DNA of 64,000 nt. It comes from Limnephilus marmoratus. Its lineage: Eukaryota > Arthropoda > Insecta > Trichoptera > Limnephilidae. A program made the translations under genes and the position numbers. The DNA is taken from assembly GCA_917880885.1 (NCBI GenBank), contig OU862906.1, positions 60,740,665-60,804,664 on the forward strand, read 5' to 3'. The notes beneath the pieces are model-generated. The model was not told the origin of the DNA, ran no database searches, and saw nothing but the letters and a program-made list of their open reading frames with translations. This document shows positions 50,691-61,873 of this stretch, in pieces (the stretch's first letter is position 1; each line of letters opens with the position of its first letter).

Positions 50691-51911
50691 CTATTGGCTC
50701 TACAACCCCTGGTGGGTCTTGGCCTCCTCAAGAGTCTTCCTCCACTCATCTCGGTTCTAAGCCAGCTCTCTCCAGTGTAGAAGCTCCAAGATGGAGATGT
50801 CTTTGAGGATGTTGTCGCTCCATCTTAGTCTTGGTCTTCCCAGGCTCCTTCGCCCTATTGGTCTTGAGTTCAGCAGGGACTTTGGTGCTTGGTGCTTGGT
50901 CATTCTCTCCACATGACCCAGCCACCGAAGTCTTCCCATTTTTATAAATTTTGCAATGTTTAGCTCGTTAAACAATGTATAGAGCTCATTGTTATAACGT
51001 CTGCGCCAAAATCCATTTTCTTGAACCGGTCCGAAGATGCGCCTTAAAATTTTTCTTTCAAAAACGTCCAATGCTCGCTCATTCATTTCAGTTAGTACCC
51101 AAGTCTCAGCTGCGTACGTAAGTACTGGTCTTATAAGTGTTTTTTACAGTAATATCTTCGTGTTTCTGGACTTTAATTGGTTTTGTAGGCGGAAATAACG
51201 ACGATTTGCGTTCACTATGCGCTTCTGGATCTCCTCTGTGGTATTATTGTCGTTTGTTATCAGGGAGCCTAGGTATGTGAATCTTGGTACCGTTTCGAAA
51301 TTTTGGTTTCCACATGAGAGAGTTGGGATTTGTTGGGTGCATCCTGCACCATCTTTTGCTGGTTTACTACGAGACCCATATTTTTGGCAGAGCTTTCAAG
51401 ATTTATGAAGGCGTTACGTAAAGCATCTGGAGTTTTCGCGATTATGTCGATATCATCAGCGTAAGCCAATAGTTGCACAGAGTTGTCAAATATCGTTGCT
51501 CTTATCTCGATGCCTGAGTCACGAATAACTTTTTCTAAGGCTATGTTGAATAAGAGGCAGGCCAATCCATCTCCTTGTCTCACCCCGTGGAGCGCTTCAA
51601 AGGGCTCGGACAGATCAATGCCAACCCTGACTCTACACGTTACTGGGGACATTGTTAATTTCATCAGATTAATCAGCTTACGCGGTATTCCAAACTCACT
51701 CAATGCATTGTACAATGCATGTATAAAATAAATAAATAAAAAAAAAATAAAAAAAAATCCTGCTTATGCTATCGTACGCGGCCTTGGAGTCTACAAAGAG
51801 ATGATGTGTTTCGACATTGTGTTCTAGCTTCTTTTCCAAAATCTGTCTTAAGGAGAAAATTTGGTCAATACATGATTTGCCTGGCCTTATTTCAATGAAG
51901 ACATTGTTATT
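50680..51911 (-). mobile_element. RTE/L1-like LINE inserted in the hAT transposase
   Basis: Flanked by AAGACATTGTT at both sides (about 50668-50679 and 51897-51908), cutting the hAT reading frame. Minus translation gives VDSKAAYDSI (RT motif A region), YNALSEFGIPRKLINLMKLT, GVRQGDGLACLLFNIALEKV, LAYADDIDII (catalytic YADD-like), then VFERKILRRIFGPVQENGFW and GRPRLRWSDN. The 3' tail in minus sense is a (ATG/ATT)-rich run. It is 5'-truncated and has an AT-rich insertion at 51722-51760 between the VDSKAAYDSI and YNALSEFG segments. Confidence 0.8.
51269..51715 (-). pseudogene. LINE reverse transcriptase core
   Basis: 148 codons with RT motifs 3-5: EFGIPRKLINLMKLTMSPVT, FEALHGVRQGDGLACLLFNI and QLLAYADDIDIIAKT (catalytic Asp pair). 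The downstream C-terminal part at 50757-51086 is in another frame, so the element is dead. Confidence 0.8.
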
Positions 51912-52020
51912 TCATACAAAAGTGCGCTGGCTCTCGAAAGAAAATATGTTGGCAAGATTATTTGAACTGCGAGATGAAGTAATGCAGGGTATCTTTTCTC
52001 GGAAGATTTTTTCAATGTAA
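51900..52020 (+). pseudogene. hAT transposase, central part 2, truncated by a SINE body
   Basis: LLFHTKVRWLSKENMLARLF then ELRDEVMQG continues directly from part 1 after the LINE insertion. At about 52000 it runs into the retroposon body. Confidence 0.75.
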
Positions 52021-52125
52021 ATGAGTGTTTCAGGCTGACAATTATTGCTTATAATAATTGTTACTCTTTGTGCTATGCATAAAAATCTTGTCTAACGTTA
52101 GTTTATAAATTAAAAATAAGAAGTA
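51990..52125 (+). mobile_element. body of the tRNA-containing retroposon (second copy)
   Basis: TATCTTTTCTCGGAAGATTT, GAGTGTTTCAGGCTGA, TTATTGCTTATAATAATTGT and TATGCATAAAAATCTTGTC match the reverse complement of 25842-25975. The tRNA head is absent. Confidence 0.65.
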
Positions 52126-52158
52126 ATTCAGTTTTTAGAAATTCAAAAACAAAGTGAA

Positions 52159-52866
52159 TTGATTTTGGTATTTAAGAAACCATGGGTCCAAGTAATATTT
52201 GCTTATCTATCAGATATTTTCGATTCATTGAACACTTTGAACTTAAAATTACAAGGCGGAGACTCGAACATAATTTACCATCGGGATGCTATCATGGCAT
52301 ACATTGAGAAGTTGCAACTGTGGAAACGCAAAATTTTGGCGTCCAATTATTCCTGCTTTCATAAACTATTTTCGATCACAGAAAAAGCGTGCTCTAAGGA
52401 GATTTTGGAGGAAAATGATACCAAGAATGAAATATCAAACCATTTGCAGCACCTCATGGTCGAATTCAAGCGCTACTTTCCCGACTCGTGCGATATTATT
52501 ATTTATCGATTAGCGATTGGTCCTTTCCACGTCGACATAGACATGCTGCCAGATACATTACAAGAGCAAGCTTTGGAAATGAAAAATTATTCTGCAGCTA
52601 AATATGATTTTGAGAAGATGGATAAGGCACACTTTTGGGTTAAGTATCTCAAAGTTTATCCCAGCACAGCAGAGCAAGCACTAAAATTGTTTTTGCCTTT
52701 TTCAAGCTCTTATTTGTGCGAAATAGCGTTTTCAGCAGTTGTATCAATAAAAACAAAGTATAAAAGCAAACTAGATATTGCTAGTGATCTACGTTGCGCA
52801 CTTTCTTCTATTGAACCCAGAATTGGAAATCTTGTCAAAAACATGCAAGCTCATCCGTCACACTGA
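52159..52866 (+). pseudogene. hAT transposase (ZBED5/FAM200-like), C-terminal part
   Basis: 235 codons from LSDIFDSLNTLNLKLQG (the LAYLADIF.KLNELN-type block) to the stop. Later blocks include QALEMKNYSAAKYDFEK, HFWVKYLKVYPSTAEQALK and FLPFSSSYLCEIAFSAVVSI, the hAT dimerisation region (FSSTYLCE.AFS), then IKTKYKSKLD and LRCALSSIEPRI. This is a long intact stretch, but the gene is broken upstream. Confidence 0.8.
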
Positions 52867-53883
52867 CTCTTCTAATAACAAGTGTGTAAAAGCATTATTT
52901 TATAATAAAACGCCTTATGTATTTTTTTGTCTTTATTACCTACCCTTATTCCTTTTTACAATTGCTTGGCGAGCCCACTTGCTGCTACTTGCCGGGCCCT
53001 GGGCCGAGGGGAGGCGTGGGCATATTCATTTTAAACAGTAGGGAGGCGTGATAACAAAAAGTTTGGGAACCCCTGCGCTAGACAAACCCTGCATTTCCAA
53101 ACAAACCATTCAAAACCTGGGATGTTTTAAAATGATGATGAAATGCGAATTTTTAGAGAATTTATTTTGTAAGATCGGTACTATTTTTTACATTAACTCC
53201 ACACAGGAGGCCCTGAGGAAAATAATTTTCCTCAGGGCATATGTCATCTTTGAAGATGCTGTGTGGGAGGGTCTTTTTGAGAAAAGGAAGGAGTGATCAT
53301 GGGTCTTGAAGAGACCCGTGTTGTAGGAGGGAGGAAACAGAGAGGCAGGCAAATCGTTCCACCGCCGAGCCGTTGAACTCCAGAACGAGTCATAGAAACG
53401 ACCCGTTCTCATGTGACTAATTTCAACCATGTAAAAATGTTGGGCGCGTGTTGGCGCGTTTCCCGACTATGCACCGGTGTCGAGGGGATCAATGACGCTA
53501 GTTCCTCGGAGCATATTCCATTGTAATACCGGTAGAATAAGGACAGCATTCCCACCTGACACCTATGCTCTAAAGATTGCAGTCCGTCTGTTAAAATGGT
53601 AGAATCTATTAAACGGACCGCTCGTTTCTGCACAGAGTCAAAGGTTTTTTGAGGTGGCTGCCAAATTCAACCGAAGGGCGCACTTGTGATTTGTACAGTG
53701 TTAGCGGTTGTGTACTATTAATGTACCTGCGGGCCCTGTACAGTACCTACGCCCAGTTTCTGAGAAGCTAACTTAACTCTGGTTTCGATGGAGCCCCCTT
53801 ACCTGAGCTGGTCACTTCGAGTTACCAAGCATATCGATGGAGGTCCTATTCGGAAGATTGCTTCCTTTGAAGGAGACTAGATT

Positions 53884-54246
53884 TTAATTTCGATCCCTTT
53901 TAGACGTTATCAAACATGATTGGGTCTTTGAAACATTAAATTCGACGAGGTTATTTTTATCCCAAGAGAAAACACTCTCGAGGTAACCGTCCATTCTTTG
54001 CTTCAAAGCCCTCCGAGCTATTGGAGTTTGTGTGCCCTTTGGGGGCTTGTCAAACAAAAAGCTATCATGGTCTGTACTGTCATCCGCGTAACAATGAATC
54101 GGTGCACATGACAAGAGGTCATTGATGTGCAACAGAAACAAGTCGGTGACAGCACCGATCCCTGTGGGATGCGAGGAAGAGGTGAAACCGTCAGCAACCG
54201 CCTGAATCGACCTCTCCCTCAAAAAGTCGGCAATCCACGTATACAA
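53884..54246 (-). pseudogene. LINE RT catalytic region
   Basis: 120 codons: TWIADFLRERSIQAVADGFT, then GAVTDLFLLHINDLLSCAPI, HCYADDST (catalytic Asp pair retained), and MDGYLESVFSWDKNNLVEFN with the KTQSCLIT motif 7-like block. The 'GVPQGS' block is degraded to GIGAVTD. Confidence 0.75.
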
Positions 54247-54522
54247 GGATGCGGGAAGTCAGTAAGAAGGCAGTTAGTTGACAAGCGCCAAACCCGTCAA
54301 AGGTCAAAGGCCTTGGACATATCTAGTGCAACCGTTTGGGTCTCACCGAAACGTTCCACGCACCGCCCCCAAACATGCGTCACATATGCGAGAAGATCAC
54401 CGCACGAGCGGTTCCGCCGGGTCCGTATTGACGGTCGTTAATAATTTTGTTCTTCTCGAGGTATGTGAGCAGTTTGTCGTTGATCACACGTTCCATCATC
54501 TTATACAGAACTGATGTGATCG

Positions 54523-55068
54523 CTATGGGGCGGTAGTTGGCTGGGTTGGAGCGGTCACCCTTCTTTGGGATAGCGTGAATATCGCTTTTTTCCAACCTGA
54601 GGGCCTAGAGCCAGACTTCAGTGACATTTTGAAAAGGTTCTTCAAAATTGGAGCTATTTCTGCAGCGCACCTCTGCAATACCAGGGCAGATATCCCGTCA
54701 GGCCCGCTAGCTTTATTAATATCAAGCCCTCGTAAAACTTGGAGTACATCCCGATGCCGGATCCTCAGCTTTTTCATATGAAAACCGCAATGAGGAACCG
54801 ACGGCGGGGTAGCACCTTGATCATCGAGGGTCGAGTTTTCCGCGAACATTTTGCCTAATAAGTTAGCCTTTTCGGCGGCGGTATTTGCTAGAGAGCCGTC
54901 AGATCTGGTAAGAGGTGGCAGACTGGGTTTGCAGAAATTGCGACCTATTGAGCCCGCAAGCGACCAGAACGCTCTGCTGCCGTGCGGGCAGGCAGCCAGC
55001 TTTCTGCTGATCTGCAGGTCGTGTTCGAATTTTGGCCTATTTATGATCCTCTTGCTTTCCTTTGCCAT
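54523..55068 (-). pseudogene. LINE RT N-terminal region
   Basis: 181 codons: SRAFWSLAGSIGRNFCKPSL, then LPPLTRSDGSLANTAAEKAN, LLGKMFAENSTLDDQG, LRGLDINKASGPDGISALVL and SRPSGWKKAIFTL. It shifts frame at about 54590 into the NYRPIAITS block of 54380-54595. Confidence 0.75.
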
Positions 55069-55300
55069 TTTGTATATACTATTCTGTTTTCGGACGTTCG
55101 AGATGTGTTGTAGGCTCGGTAAGCCGCGTTTTTTCGTCGCACTGCTTCAGAGCATTGTCGACTGAACCACGGCTTTGAGCCCACACCAGTTTCTTTAACA
55201 GTGGATTGGATGAAGCCATTCATCGCGGATGTGATGACTTCACCAATTTCCTGGGCACATCTTGAGGGATCCGAGCTCCGAAAACAAAAAACGGTACTTC

Positions 55301-56183
55301 CGACAATTAGTTAGTTAAAAAGTTAGTCTATTAGTTAAAAAAGGAACATTCCGTATTCGACAACACGAACGTTCCGTATTATCCGTGAGGTAACTGCATA
55401 TTTACCAATATTTACATGAGCTCATGAATTAGTAGGTACCTTGGTACCTATCACCACTTTTAAATCATAACACAATACACACATGAATACACCTACCTGT
55501 TGGTTGACTGTATACAGCTGTTTCCAATGATTATATTTTATCGCAGCGCGATACTGACTACTGACACAGTTTAGTCCAGTCACACAATGAATCCACTCTA
55601 CAGCTCTACCTAATACACTCGAAATAACAAGGAACAAACGACCGGGATTTTACGAATAGGTACAAAGAACAAAATAACGCGCACATCCCGTAATTGATAA
55701 CAACACTCCTTGAAAATAGATAAATTCTACACCCTTTTAAAGATTATTCGTGATATATCAAATAAATTATTTGATTGTAGAGTGCAAAAGAAGATTTTGT
55801 CGATTTTATACAATATTGTTGGCGTCCAGAAAGGAGAAACGTCAAACGCGCACGGCTTCGTAAATAATATTCCCGAATCAGCTGTCCGCAATGGAGTGGA
55901 GCAGCCGGGCACATGCCGGGCAGCAGGGATAGGGAATAACTCGGGCCACAGGCCACAGTCAATAACATAAAAGGCGCCACAGACGATTAAATTTTGTACT
56001 CTCGTGATTATTTGAATTAATTTTTTTAGATGAATTTTGGTATTTTGTGAAATATTGTATTTTTGGGTGATAGGTATGTCCCAAAGTATAAATTTATTAG
56101 TAAACCTTTTCCTATGAAAATGTAAATAGTACTCGTATAAGCACTGATTCCACACGTGTGCCATACCATATACATATAAAATA
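55301..56183. other. intergenic, no gene seen
   Basis: AT-rich with a short GC-rich patch at 55895-55965. No recognised coding region in the 145-codon minus frame. Confidence 0.45.
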
Positions 56184-56185
56184 TA

Positions 56186-56445
56186 CGGTGTTTAGAAACT
56201 CGTAGTACAAGCAGGAAACTGATTAATCTACATCACGTTCGAAGTCGATTTTTTTAACTTTTTTTGATTTGAGCTATCGTTCTCCAGTAAATTATTAAGT
56301 AAAATTTTTTTTTTTAATCTTACTAGGGGTATCAGGTGTTTAATTTCTTAATAAAAAACGACGTGCTCACACCGAAAAAATACGTTCTCCGTTAGATTCA
56401 CCAGTTTCCCGTTCCCGCTCGTCCTACGAGTTTCCGGGCACCGTG
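56186..56445. mobile_element. TA-flanked MITE (copy 1)
   Basis: TA at 56184-56185 and 56446-56447. Inverted ends have GAAACTCGTAG and GGAAACTG.T.AATCT on the left, and AGATTCACCAGTTTCC, CTACGAGTTTCCGGGC on the right. It matches the complete copy at 60351-60677. Confidence 0.7.
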
Positions 56446-56834
56446 TATAGTTATTATTATTTATATATAGCTACGTGATATAATATTACATTAAAGTTCT
56501 AGTCCAAAATTTGAATCAGAAACAGAATATTGTAAGTAAGTAAAAGTAAACTGTGTTCCGTCGAAAGAAACTTGAACACTGCAGTTATTATTCTTAACGC
56601 TTCCCGAAACGAAATTGTTATAAATAATAATGTTTTATTCTGAAAACCAAAACATAAATTAAATGAATCTGCCATGTGAATATAGCACATTTTCATTCAG
56701 AAAAATCTTCTTTTGTGCGCAGTAAAAGTTTACAGTTACTGCCATCTTCTGGAAAAAAACATTATACAAAAATATCGGTAAAAGAGCGCTCTGTGGTTTA
56801 GACCTCGGATAAAATGTTTTGTTTCAATTTATTT

Positions 56835-56960
56835 CGATAGATGGCAGGATTCAAGCGATTTCGAATATTCTTTTTATTTTTTAGTTGTTTTGATGCTCGA
56901 CAGATGGCAGGATCCAAGCGTTTTCGAATATTCTTTATCACCAGCAGCAGCAGTTCTGTT
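56835..56960. repeat. direct duplication with an ATGGCAGGATYCAAGCG core
   Basis: GATGGCAGGATTCAAGCGAT and CGAATATTCTTTTTAT are repeated about 65 bp downstream as GATGGCAGGATCCAAGCGTT, CGAATATTCTTTATC. A further TTTTTTAGTTGTTTTGATG block reappears at about 57173. Confidence 0.55.
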
Positions 56961-57269
56961 TACTGTTCTATAATAATTATAATGTAAATTTGTCCACTCT
57001 CACTCGTTGTATTTGTGATGTTAGGTTGTATATTTCATGTGTATCCACAGTTTTCTGTAAAAAATGAAGAGTCCCTATTTATTTAAATTCTGCGATTGTT
57101 TCTTCAGTGTAATTTTTTTTTTAAATGTAACTAATTTTAAGAAACCAAAAATTTATATAAGTACTTTTTATTTTTTTAGTTGTTTTGATGGCATTTTAAA
57201 ACGTTAAATTTGCTGCTAGATATAATTAATTAGATTAGAGTTCTTATGTATAATACTTAATATTTATTG

Positions 57270-57450
57270 AAGTGAAAACATCTTTAGAACCGTTGTGATT
57301 TGAAATAAAAATAGCGACATTAAAAAGAGACAAATACATACATACAGGATTTAACTTGCGAGAGAATGATTTAGTATAATCAGACTCCTCTTTGTGCGGT
57401 GCTTCGTAGCCTCCCCACTTTTGTCTACTTTAGTTTTCTGAAGTTTTAGT
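57270..57450 (+). repeat. partial fold-back arm plus repeat P
   Basis: ATTGAAGTGAAAACATC, CCGTTGTGATTTGAAAT, TTAAAAAGAGACAAATACA and GCGAGAGAATGA match the right arm of the fold-back at 22050-22190. CTACTTTAGTTTTCTGAAG at 57425 is repeat P. Confidence 0.55.
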
Positions 57451-58574
57451 TTTCATGCATTTTGAAGTTAGTCGGCCCTCCATAAAGAAGAGAGGGGGGG
57501 GGGGGAAAGCCTGGGAAGTTATTCAAATATACTTCCTAAGCATATGTAGATTAGAAAAATTATAAAATATTTTAAGATGCTTTGCGATAATGGGTGGTTT
57601 ATTGGTACACCAGGTGATCAAAATCTTCCACAACTCCCTTCTTAAAACTGATAATTTATAAAATACTATACAAAAACCTTCATGTTGCATTGGAAAAGAA
57701 TGGGCGCAAAATAAGTACTTTCCTGCCGCGCTAGTGATGGCGGCTGAGAACGAACATTCATGATTTTTATTATATTCTATTCATGTATCTTTATCCATAT
57801 GAAAAGTCGTCCCAATGAGGTCAGGTGTGATTACATGATTTTTTTTTTCTGACAACAATATATCAATCAGTTTTTCCGTACATTTTGATACCAAGATCTT
57901 TAACCAAATAAAATAAAAGTTTTGTATGATAATATAATTTATTTGTATTTTTTATTATAGGTTTTCAAGTTAACAAAAACATAATATTAACGCCTACACT
58001 ATTTTAAAAAATATCTCGATAATATATGAATAACTTATGAACGAGATTAAAAAAAAAAATATCACATTAAATTGATATGCATTTTGGTTCGGTACATAAT
58101 GCAAAGTACATATAACAATAAAAATGTCATTTAAACAATGTAATTACATTGTTTTTAAAATTAAGATAAATGTAGTAGATAACAAAATATCACATACGAG
58201 TAATAGTTTTTTTTTAACTAATCTATTTTTTACAAAAGCCAAAACATATTTTTACTTGCGTAGAATTGATTGTGAACGCATGGTAAATTTTATAAATAAA
58301 TTGGCGTCCATCTTAAATCTCCATGAAAAGGGTATTTGGCTGTCATTACAAGCACAGCAATTTATATTAATAGTAATATTAACAATAAATGTACCTACCT
58401 AACAAACTTTCATAAGAACTGTGTGATATCTAGCTACAAAATGAGTTTTATTAATTTTAGTTACACTGAATTTCTTTATAGTCAAACAAGAGAGAAAAGT
58501 TTAATCTTAACACATTGATGGACAAACTTGCCGGCAAACAAAGTTTTGTGAAATGACACACGGCACTTACTGCA
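57451..58574. other. intergenic, no gene seen
   Basis: AT-rich, with a G run at about 57495-57505. The 92-codon plus frame has no recognised motif. Confidence 0.45.
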
Positions 58575-58815
58575 TTTTGCATAAGAGGAAAGGTCAAAAG
58601 GACTCCCTCAACCAGTCTCTCTCGATCTGGCCCGCCACGTATCAGGTGGGCAGACACATCCGCCGCCAAGACCTGGACAATCCTCATCCAATGAACCCGG
58701 GCACCCCTGCTAAGTCACACTTAGCGAACCACTTGGGGAGACTTATGGCAGAGGTGTTGGTTATCCATTAAGAGGTTCCTGGGGCGGTGTTATCAATATC
58801 CGCCTCCCAAATTCT
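58575..58815 (-). mobile_element. hairpin-tail repeat body (no hairpin)
   Basis: AGGTCAAAAGGACTCCCTCA, GATCTGGCCCGCCACG, ATCCGCCGCCAAGACCTGG, AATGAACCCGGGCACCCCTG and ACCACTTGGGG match 8590-8760. The minus frame LIRGGPDRERLVEGVLLTF aligns with the frame at 8461-8682. The 3' hairpin is lost. Confidence 0.65.
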
Positions 58816-59358
58816 TCCCCGCCTCCCAAGTCTATAGATGTTGTGTTCGTAAATGTGTTAAAAATAAAAATTAGCTAATGTAATCAAGACTACATAAAAA
58901 TGTTAATTACAACAATGGCAACCATCATAAATATATTATCATCTTAATTTAAACAATATTTGTGATTTTTTAATATTAATTTCCACAAACATAATCATGG
59001 ATCCACTTTTAACTAATGTTTCATTCTAAGATGTAGAGTTGAGCGAAAAAAAAAGCATTTATTAGTCTTTTTTAATGTTTATTTAGCACATATCAATTTC
59101 GGTAAGAATTTCACAGCCATATAATGTATAAATTTATTCAAGGCAGGAATGTAAGGCAAAAATGTAAACAAAGTTAAGCTATTTATTTATTTTACAATAA
59201 TTATTTCTGTACATAAATATCTAAGATTAGATAATGGTTAAACCTATAATATTATAGTACTTTGTTTTGTCTAATAATTTATTTATTTTAAGATTTAATA
59301 TCTATCTTACTCAATAATTAATTTAATAAAAAATCTAACTGTCTTTAAGCTTTATGCA
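58816..59358. other. intergenic, downstream of the ABCG gene
   Basis: AT-rich. It contains several TTTATT hexamers (AATAAA on the minus strand) at about 59058, 59088, 59180 and 59282, any of which could serve the ABCG transcript. I cannot choose one. Confidence 0.4.
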
Positions 59359-59366
59359 GCTGTTGC

Positions 59367-59570
59367 CAATGACGTAGCTAGCATGGGCGGCATCCGGGGC
59401 GGATAACATGGTGTCACCCCGCCCCCACCCCATTAATTTTGACAAACGGAAATTTCGACTTTATAAAAAATTGGTCCGTCCTGGGGGGGTGGCTAGAGAA
59501 TTGTGCTCTTGGGGGGTGACACTCCATCGGGAGGCACCCGAGGCGGGCCGCCCTTCTAGCGATGCCACTG
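59367..59570. mobile_element. hAT MITE, 204 bp
   Basis: A perfect 8-bp duplication GCTGTTGC (59359-59366 and 59571-59578). Ends are CAATGACGTAGCTAGCATGG and, inverted, CAGTGGCATCGCTAGAAGGG. No coding capacity; GC-rich interior. Confidence 0.85.
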
Positions 59571-60086
59571 GCTGTTGCATATGTGATCCATTAGCGGCTA
59601 TCTCCGTAGGCGTGTAGTATAATATATGATTCATGGAGTTTCACTACAACACTATGACAATATACATTGTGTCAAAATGCGCTGCGGGGTGGGATAAATT
59701 TTGCTGAAAAAACCAGCATTGAATAAGTTATTTTTTTGGTTTTAAGTGGATGTAGATTTTTAGACTACTTAATATCAAATGCTACGAGGCAATATAGCTG
59801 TCATGAGTGATAAAAAACACATTTAATCAAACTTAAAAAATTCTACTTGACATAATATATTGTTATAAAAAACATAAAATGTTGTGTTCTTTGTCACATT
59901 GTTTGACAGAATTTAACAGCAAAAACAATAAAATACACATAATTCGTAGAAAATCATAAAAATAAATCAATATTGCTTTGGTTCTGTCATGAAGCTAAAT
60001 TAATATCTGTAAATGTCAATAAATACAAGTAAATCATCAAATTATATTACTAAATAAATATTCAATGTAATGTTTGGGAAAACATT

Positions 60087-60228
60087 TTATCGGACGGCAA
60101 TTAATTTCCAGCGCAGAAGGAAGAATGCGGCCAGTCGCATGCTGACCAATATTACAGACAGCCAAATGAGGTCGTTCCAGAACATAGATCCGCTCATGGC
60201 AATTTCAGACAGGAACTTCTGGGGATAT
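60087..60228 (-). CDS. ABCG transporter, terminal coding exon
   Basis: Acceptor TTGCAG (AG at 60229-60230) precedes the exon. It encodes the last 48 codon positions: (R)YPQKFLSEIAMSGSMFWNDL, then IWLSVILVSMRLAAFFLLRW and KLIAVR with TAA. The first codon is split: AG from the previous exon plus A here gives Arg. The segment matches the C-terminus of the ABCG1/4-like half transporters: an extracellular region, the last membrane span (FWNDLIWLSVILVSMRLAAF) and the basic LRW/YK.-A-R cytosolic tail. This transporter group moves sterols or lipids in animals and eye-pigment precursors in the insect white/scarlet/brown branch. The substrate here is unknown. Confidence 0.9.
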
Positions 60229-60350
60229 CTGCAACATAGTCATTATAAATTTAGCAATGAAGACATTTTGTGAGAAAAAACTGGAAGTGAGGGAATGAAG
60301 AATTTTGATTAATAGAGGAGAATCAAAGCAGAACTGTAACTATTAATATA

Positions 60351-60677
60351 CACGGTGTCCGGAAACTCGTAGTACAAGCGGGAAACTGGTAAATCTACAT
60401 CATATTCGGAGTCGATTTGTGGAGTTTTTTTGGTTAAATTTGAAAAAAAATTTCACTAGGGGGTTGATTTCAGCTGTGTAATGTCTTATAAAATGCAACG
60501 AAGGGTAAACCGGGCTCAAAATTTTTTTAACCCTGTAGTTGCCGAAAAAATGGAAAAATATAAAAAAAATAATATTAAAATCGAAATGCTCAGATCGAAA
60601 AAATAAGTTTTTTGGGTTCTCTACGTGATGTAGATTCACCAGTTTCCCGCTTGTACTACGAGTTTCCGGACACGTTG
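60351..60677. mobile_element. TA-flanked MITE (copy 2), complete
   Basis: TA at 60349-60350 and 60678-60679. Inverted ends of about 55 bp start CACGGTGTCCGGAAACTCGT and include GGGAAACTGGTAAATCTACA, mirrored at the right by TGTAGATTCACCAGTTTCCC and ACGAGTTTCCGGACACGTTG. TA duplication suits a Tc1/mariner-mobilised MITE. Confidence 0.8.
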
Positions 60678-61196
60678 TATTATATAAATATTTAATTACG
60701 CATTTATTATTTAGGATCTAGATACGACCTTGACCTCTGCACTGCATTCCTGATGCATATAGGATAATGGATACTATTTGCGAAATTCATAAATTTTCTA
60801 TGAAAATTAACACTTCTAAATAGACTTGGCGCTACGGAGACAGTTTATTCACCCAAATATATGTGCGATTAGCGGCGTAAAGGTTAAATATACAATCTGG
60901 AGTATACCGAACCCCTTTTCCTGTCATTTGCGCCTTACATATCCTAGCACTACTTTCGTTATTTGTATGTTGTATGTAACCAACCCATCTCTTTTGTAAC
61001 CTTTTTAAAATGTATAATAAAAAAAATTATGGAATCGAAATGGAAAAATTGATGTAGGTACATTTTTCCATTTAAAAATCGCTGGATCCCATGTGAAACC
61101 AAACAATCTGATTTATACATAATCTGCGAAATAAAACTTCATTTTGCATAATGTTTCGACGTTAATTACCTGTATTTTTTACATATTTATAAAATA

Positions 61197-61873
61197 CTAG
61201 CTGGTCCCGGCATGCGTTGCTATGCCATTTAATAAAGAAATTGTTTCTCCCTGAGTGTCCTTTCCCATTCGTCCCGTTCCCCTTCTTCTCCTGCGTCCTC
61301 TTCCCTCTCCCCACTCCACTCCCCCCCCTTCCCCTCCCGCGTTCCCCTTCCACCTTCCCCGCCTTCCCTCTTCCCTTTCCCGCTCCCTCGTCCCGCCAAC
61401 CCTCCTCCCGCATTCCATGTATTCAATCCCAGTACATTCAGTTTTTAAACAGCCCGCGTGCCATCTTTTACAATTTTTATTCAAATTTCCATTTTTCATG
61501 TATATTAAATTTGGTACCTAACATAGGTACCTGTTGAAAATATCTAAAATTCTTGATTCGATTCAAACTATTAGGAGAGTACCTACTTTAAATAAATTTA
61601 TCAACTTAAAGATTTTCAGAAATAGAATCCTGGTTTAACAATCATTGTTTTGCAAAATGTCGTTCTCAAACACGCGAACTGTCAAGCGTGCGATAGTCGT
61701 TAGGTTTTCTGAAATTATCCAATTTTCTGCGCAATTTTCTTAATTTTTCTCTCTGTAAGAACTATCCTCGTACTTCAAGGAATATTCTAAAAAAAGAATT
61801 AGCGAAATCGGTTCAGCTGCTCTCGAGATTTGCGTTTAGAAACACATTCAGCGATTCATTTTTATATATAAGA
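61197..61873 (-). mobile_element. complete short Helitron in an ABCG intron
   Basis: On the minus strand it begins A|TCTTATATATAAAAATGAAT and ends with the hairpin GGCATAGCAACGCATGCC, then GGGACCAGCTAG|T. The insertion is between host A and T, with no duplication, as expected. The interior has a purine-rich tract (61250-61420 in this strand sense) like 46109-46770, and the 5' half is a different sequence (GAGAGCAGCTGAACCGATTT). The long frames over the tract are not genes. Confidence 0.85.

Larger units (their letters stand above)
49767..53081 (+). mobile_element. Buster/ZBED5-like hAT transposon with a LINE inside
   Basis: An 8-bp duplication ACAAACCC (49759-49766 and 53082-53089) flanks ends that share GATTCCCAAAGT / (inverted) GGTTCCCAAACT. 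Transposase pieces lie at 50352-50700, 51900-52020 and 52159-52866, all plus strand. The gap 50680-51911 is a minus-strand LINE. The 5' part has a GC-rich block (49790-49915), and ORF decay upstream of 50350 removes an intact BED finger. Confidence 0.8.
53160..55300 (-). mobile_element. CR1/L2-like LINE ending in the palindromic hairpin tail
   Basis: From 55300 downward on the minus strand: an RT linker (KPWFSRQCSEAVRRKNAAYR), FWSLAGSIGRNFCKPSLPPL, KASGPDGISALVLQRC, NYRPIAITSVLYKMMERVIN (RT motif 1), VALDMSKAFD (motif A), WIADFLRERSIQ, PTLF-like LLHINDLL and IHCYADDSTD (catalytic). The C-terminal DSFWSSTARRWNDLPASLFP runs into the CTCCACACAG/GAAAATAATTTTC hairpin and the A tail at 53160. Frameshifts lie at about 54590, 54310 and 53640, so it is inactive. 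The endonuclease domain is missing (5' truncation). Confidence 0.75.

Noticed and set aside
54127..54514. Two plus-strand frames of 78-104 codons
   Set aside because: They are the reverse strand of LINE RT coding sequence.
61162..61537. Glycine/arginine-rich and proline-rich frames in the Helitron
   Set aside because: Same compositional effect; the region is a mobile element in an intron.
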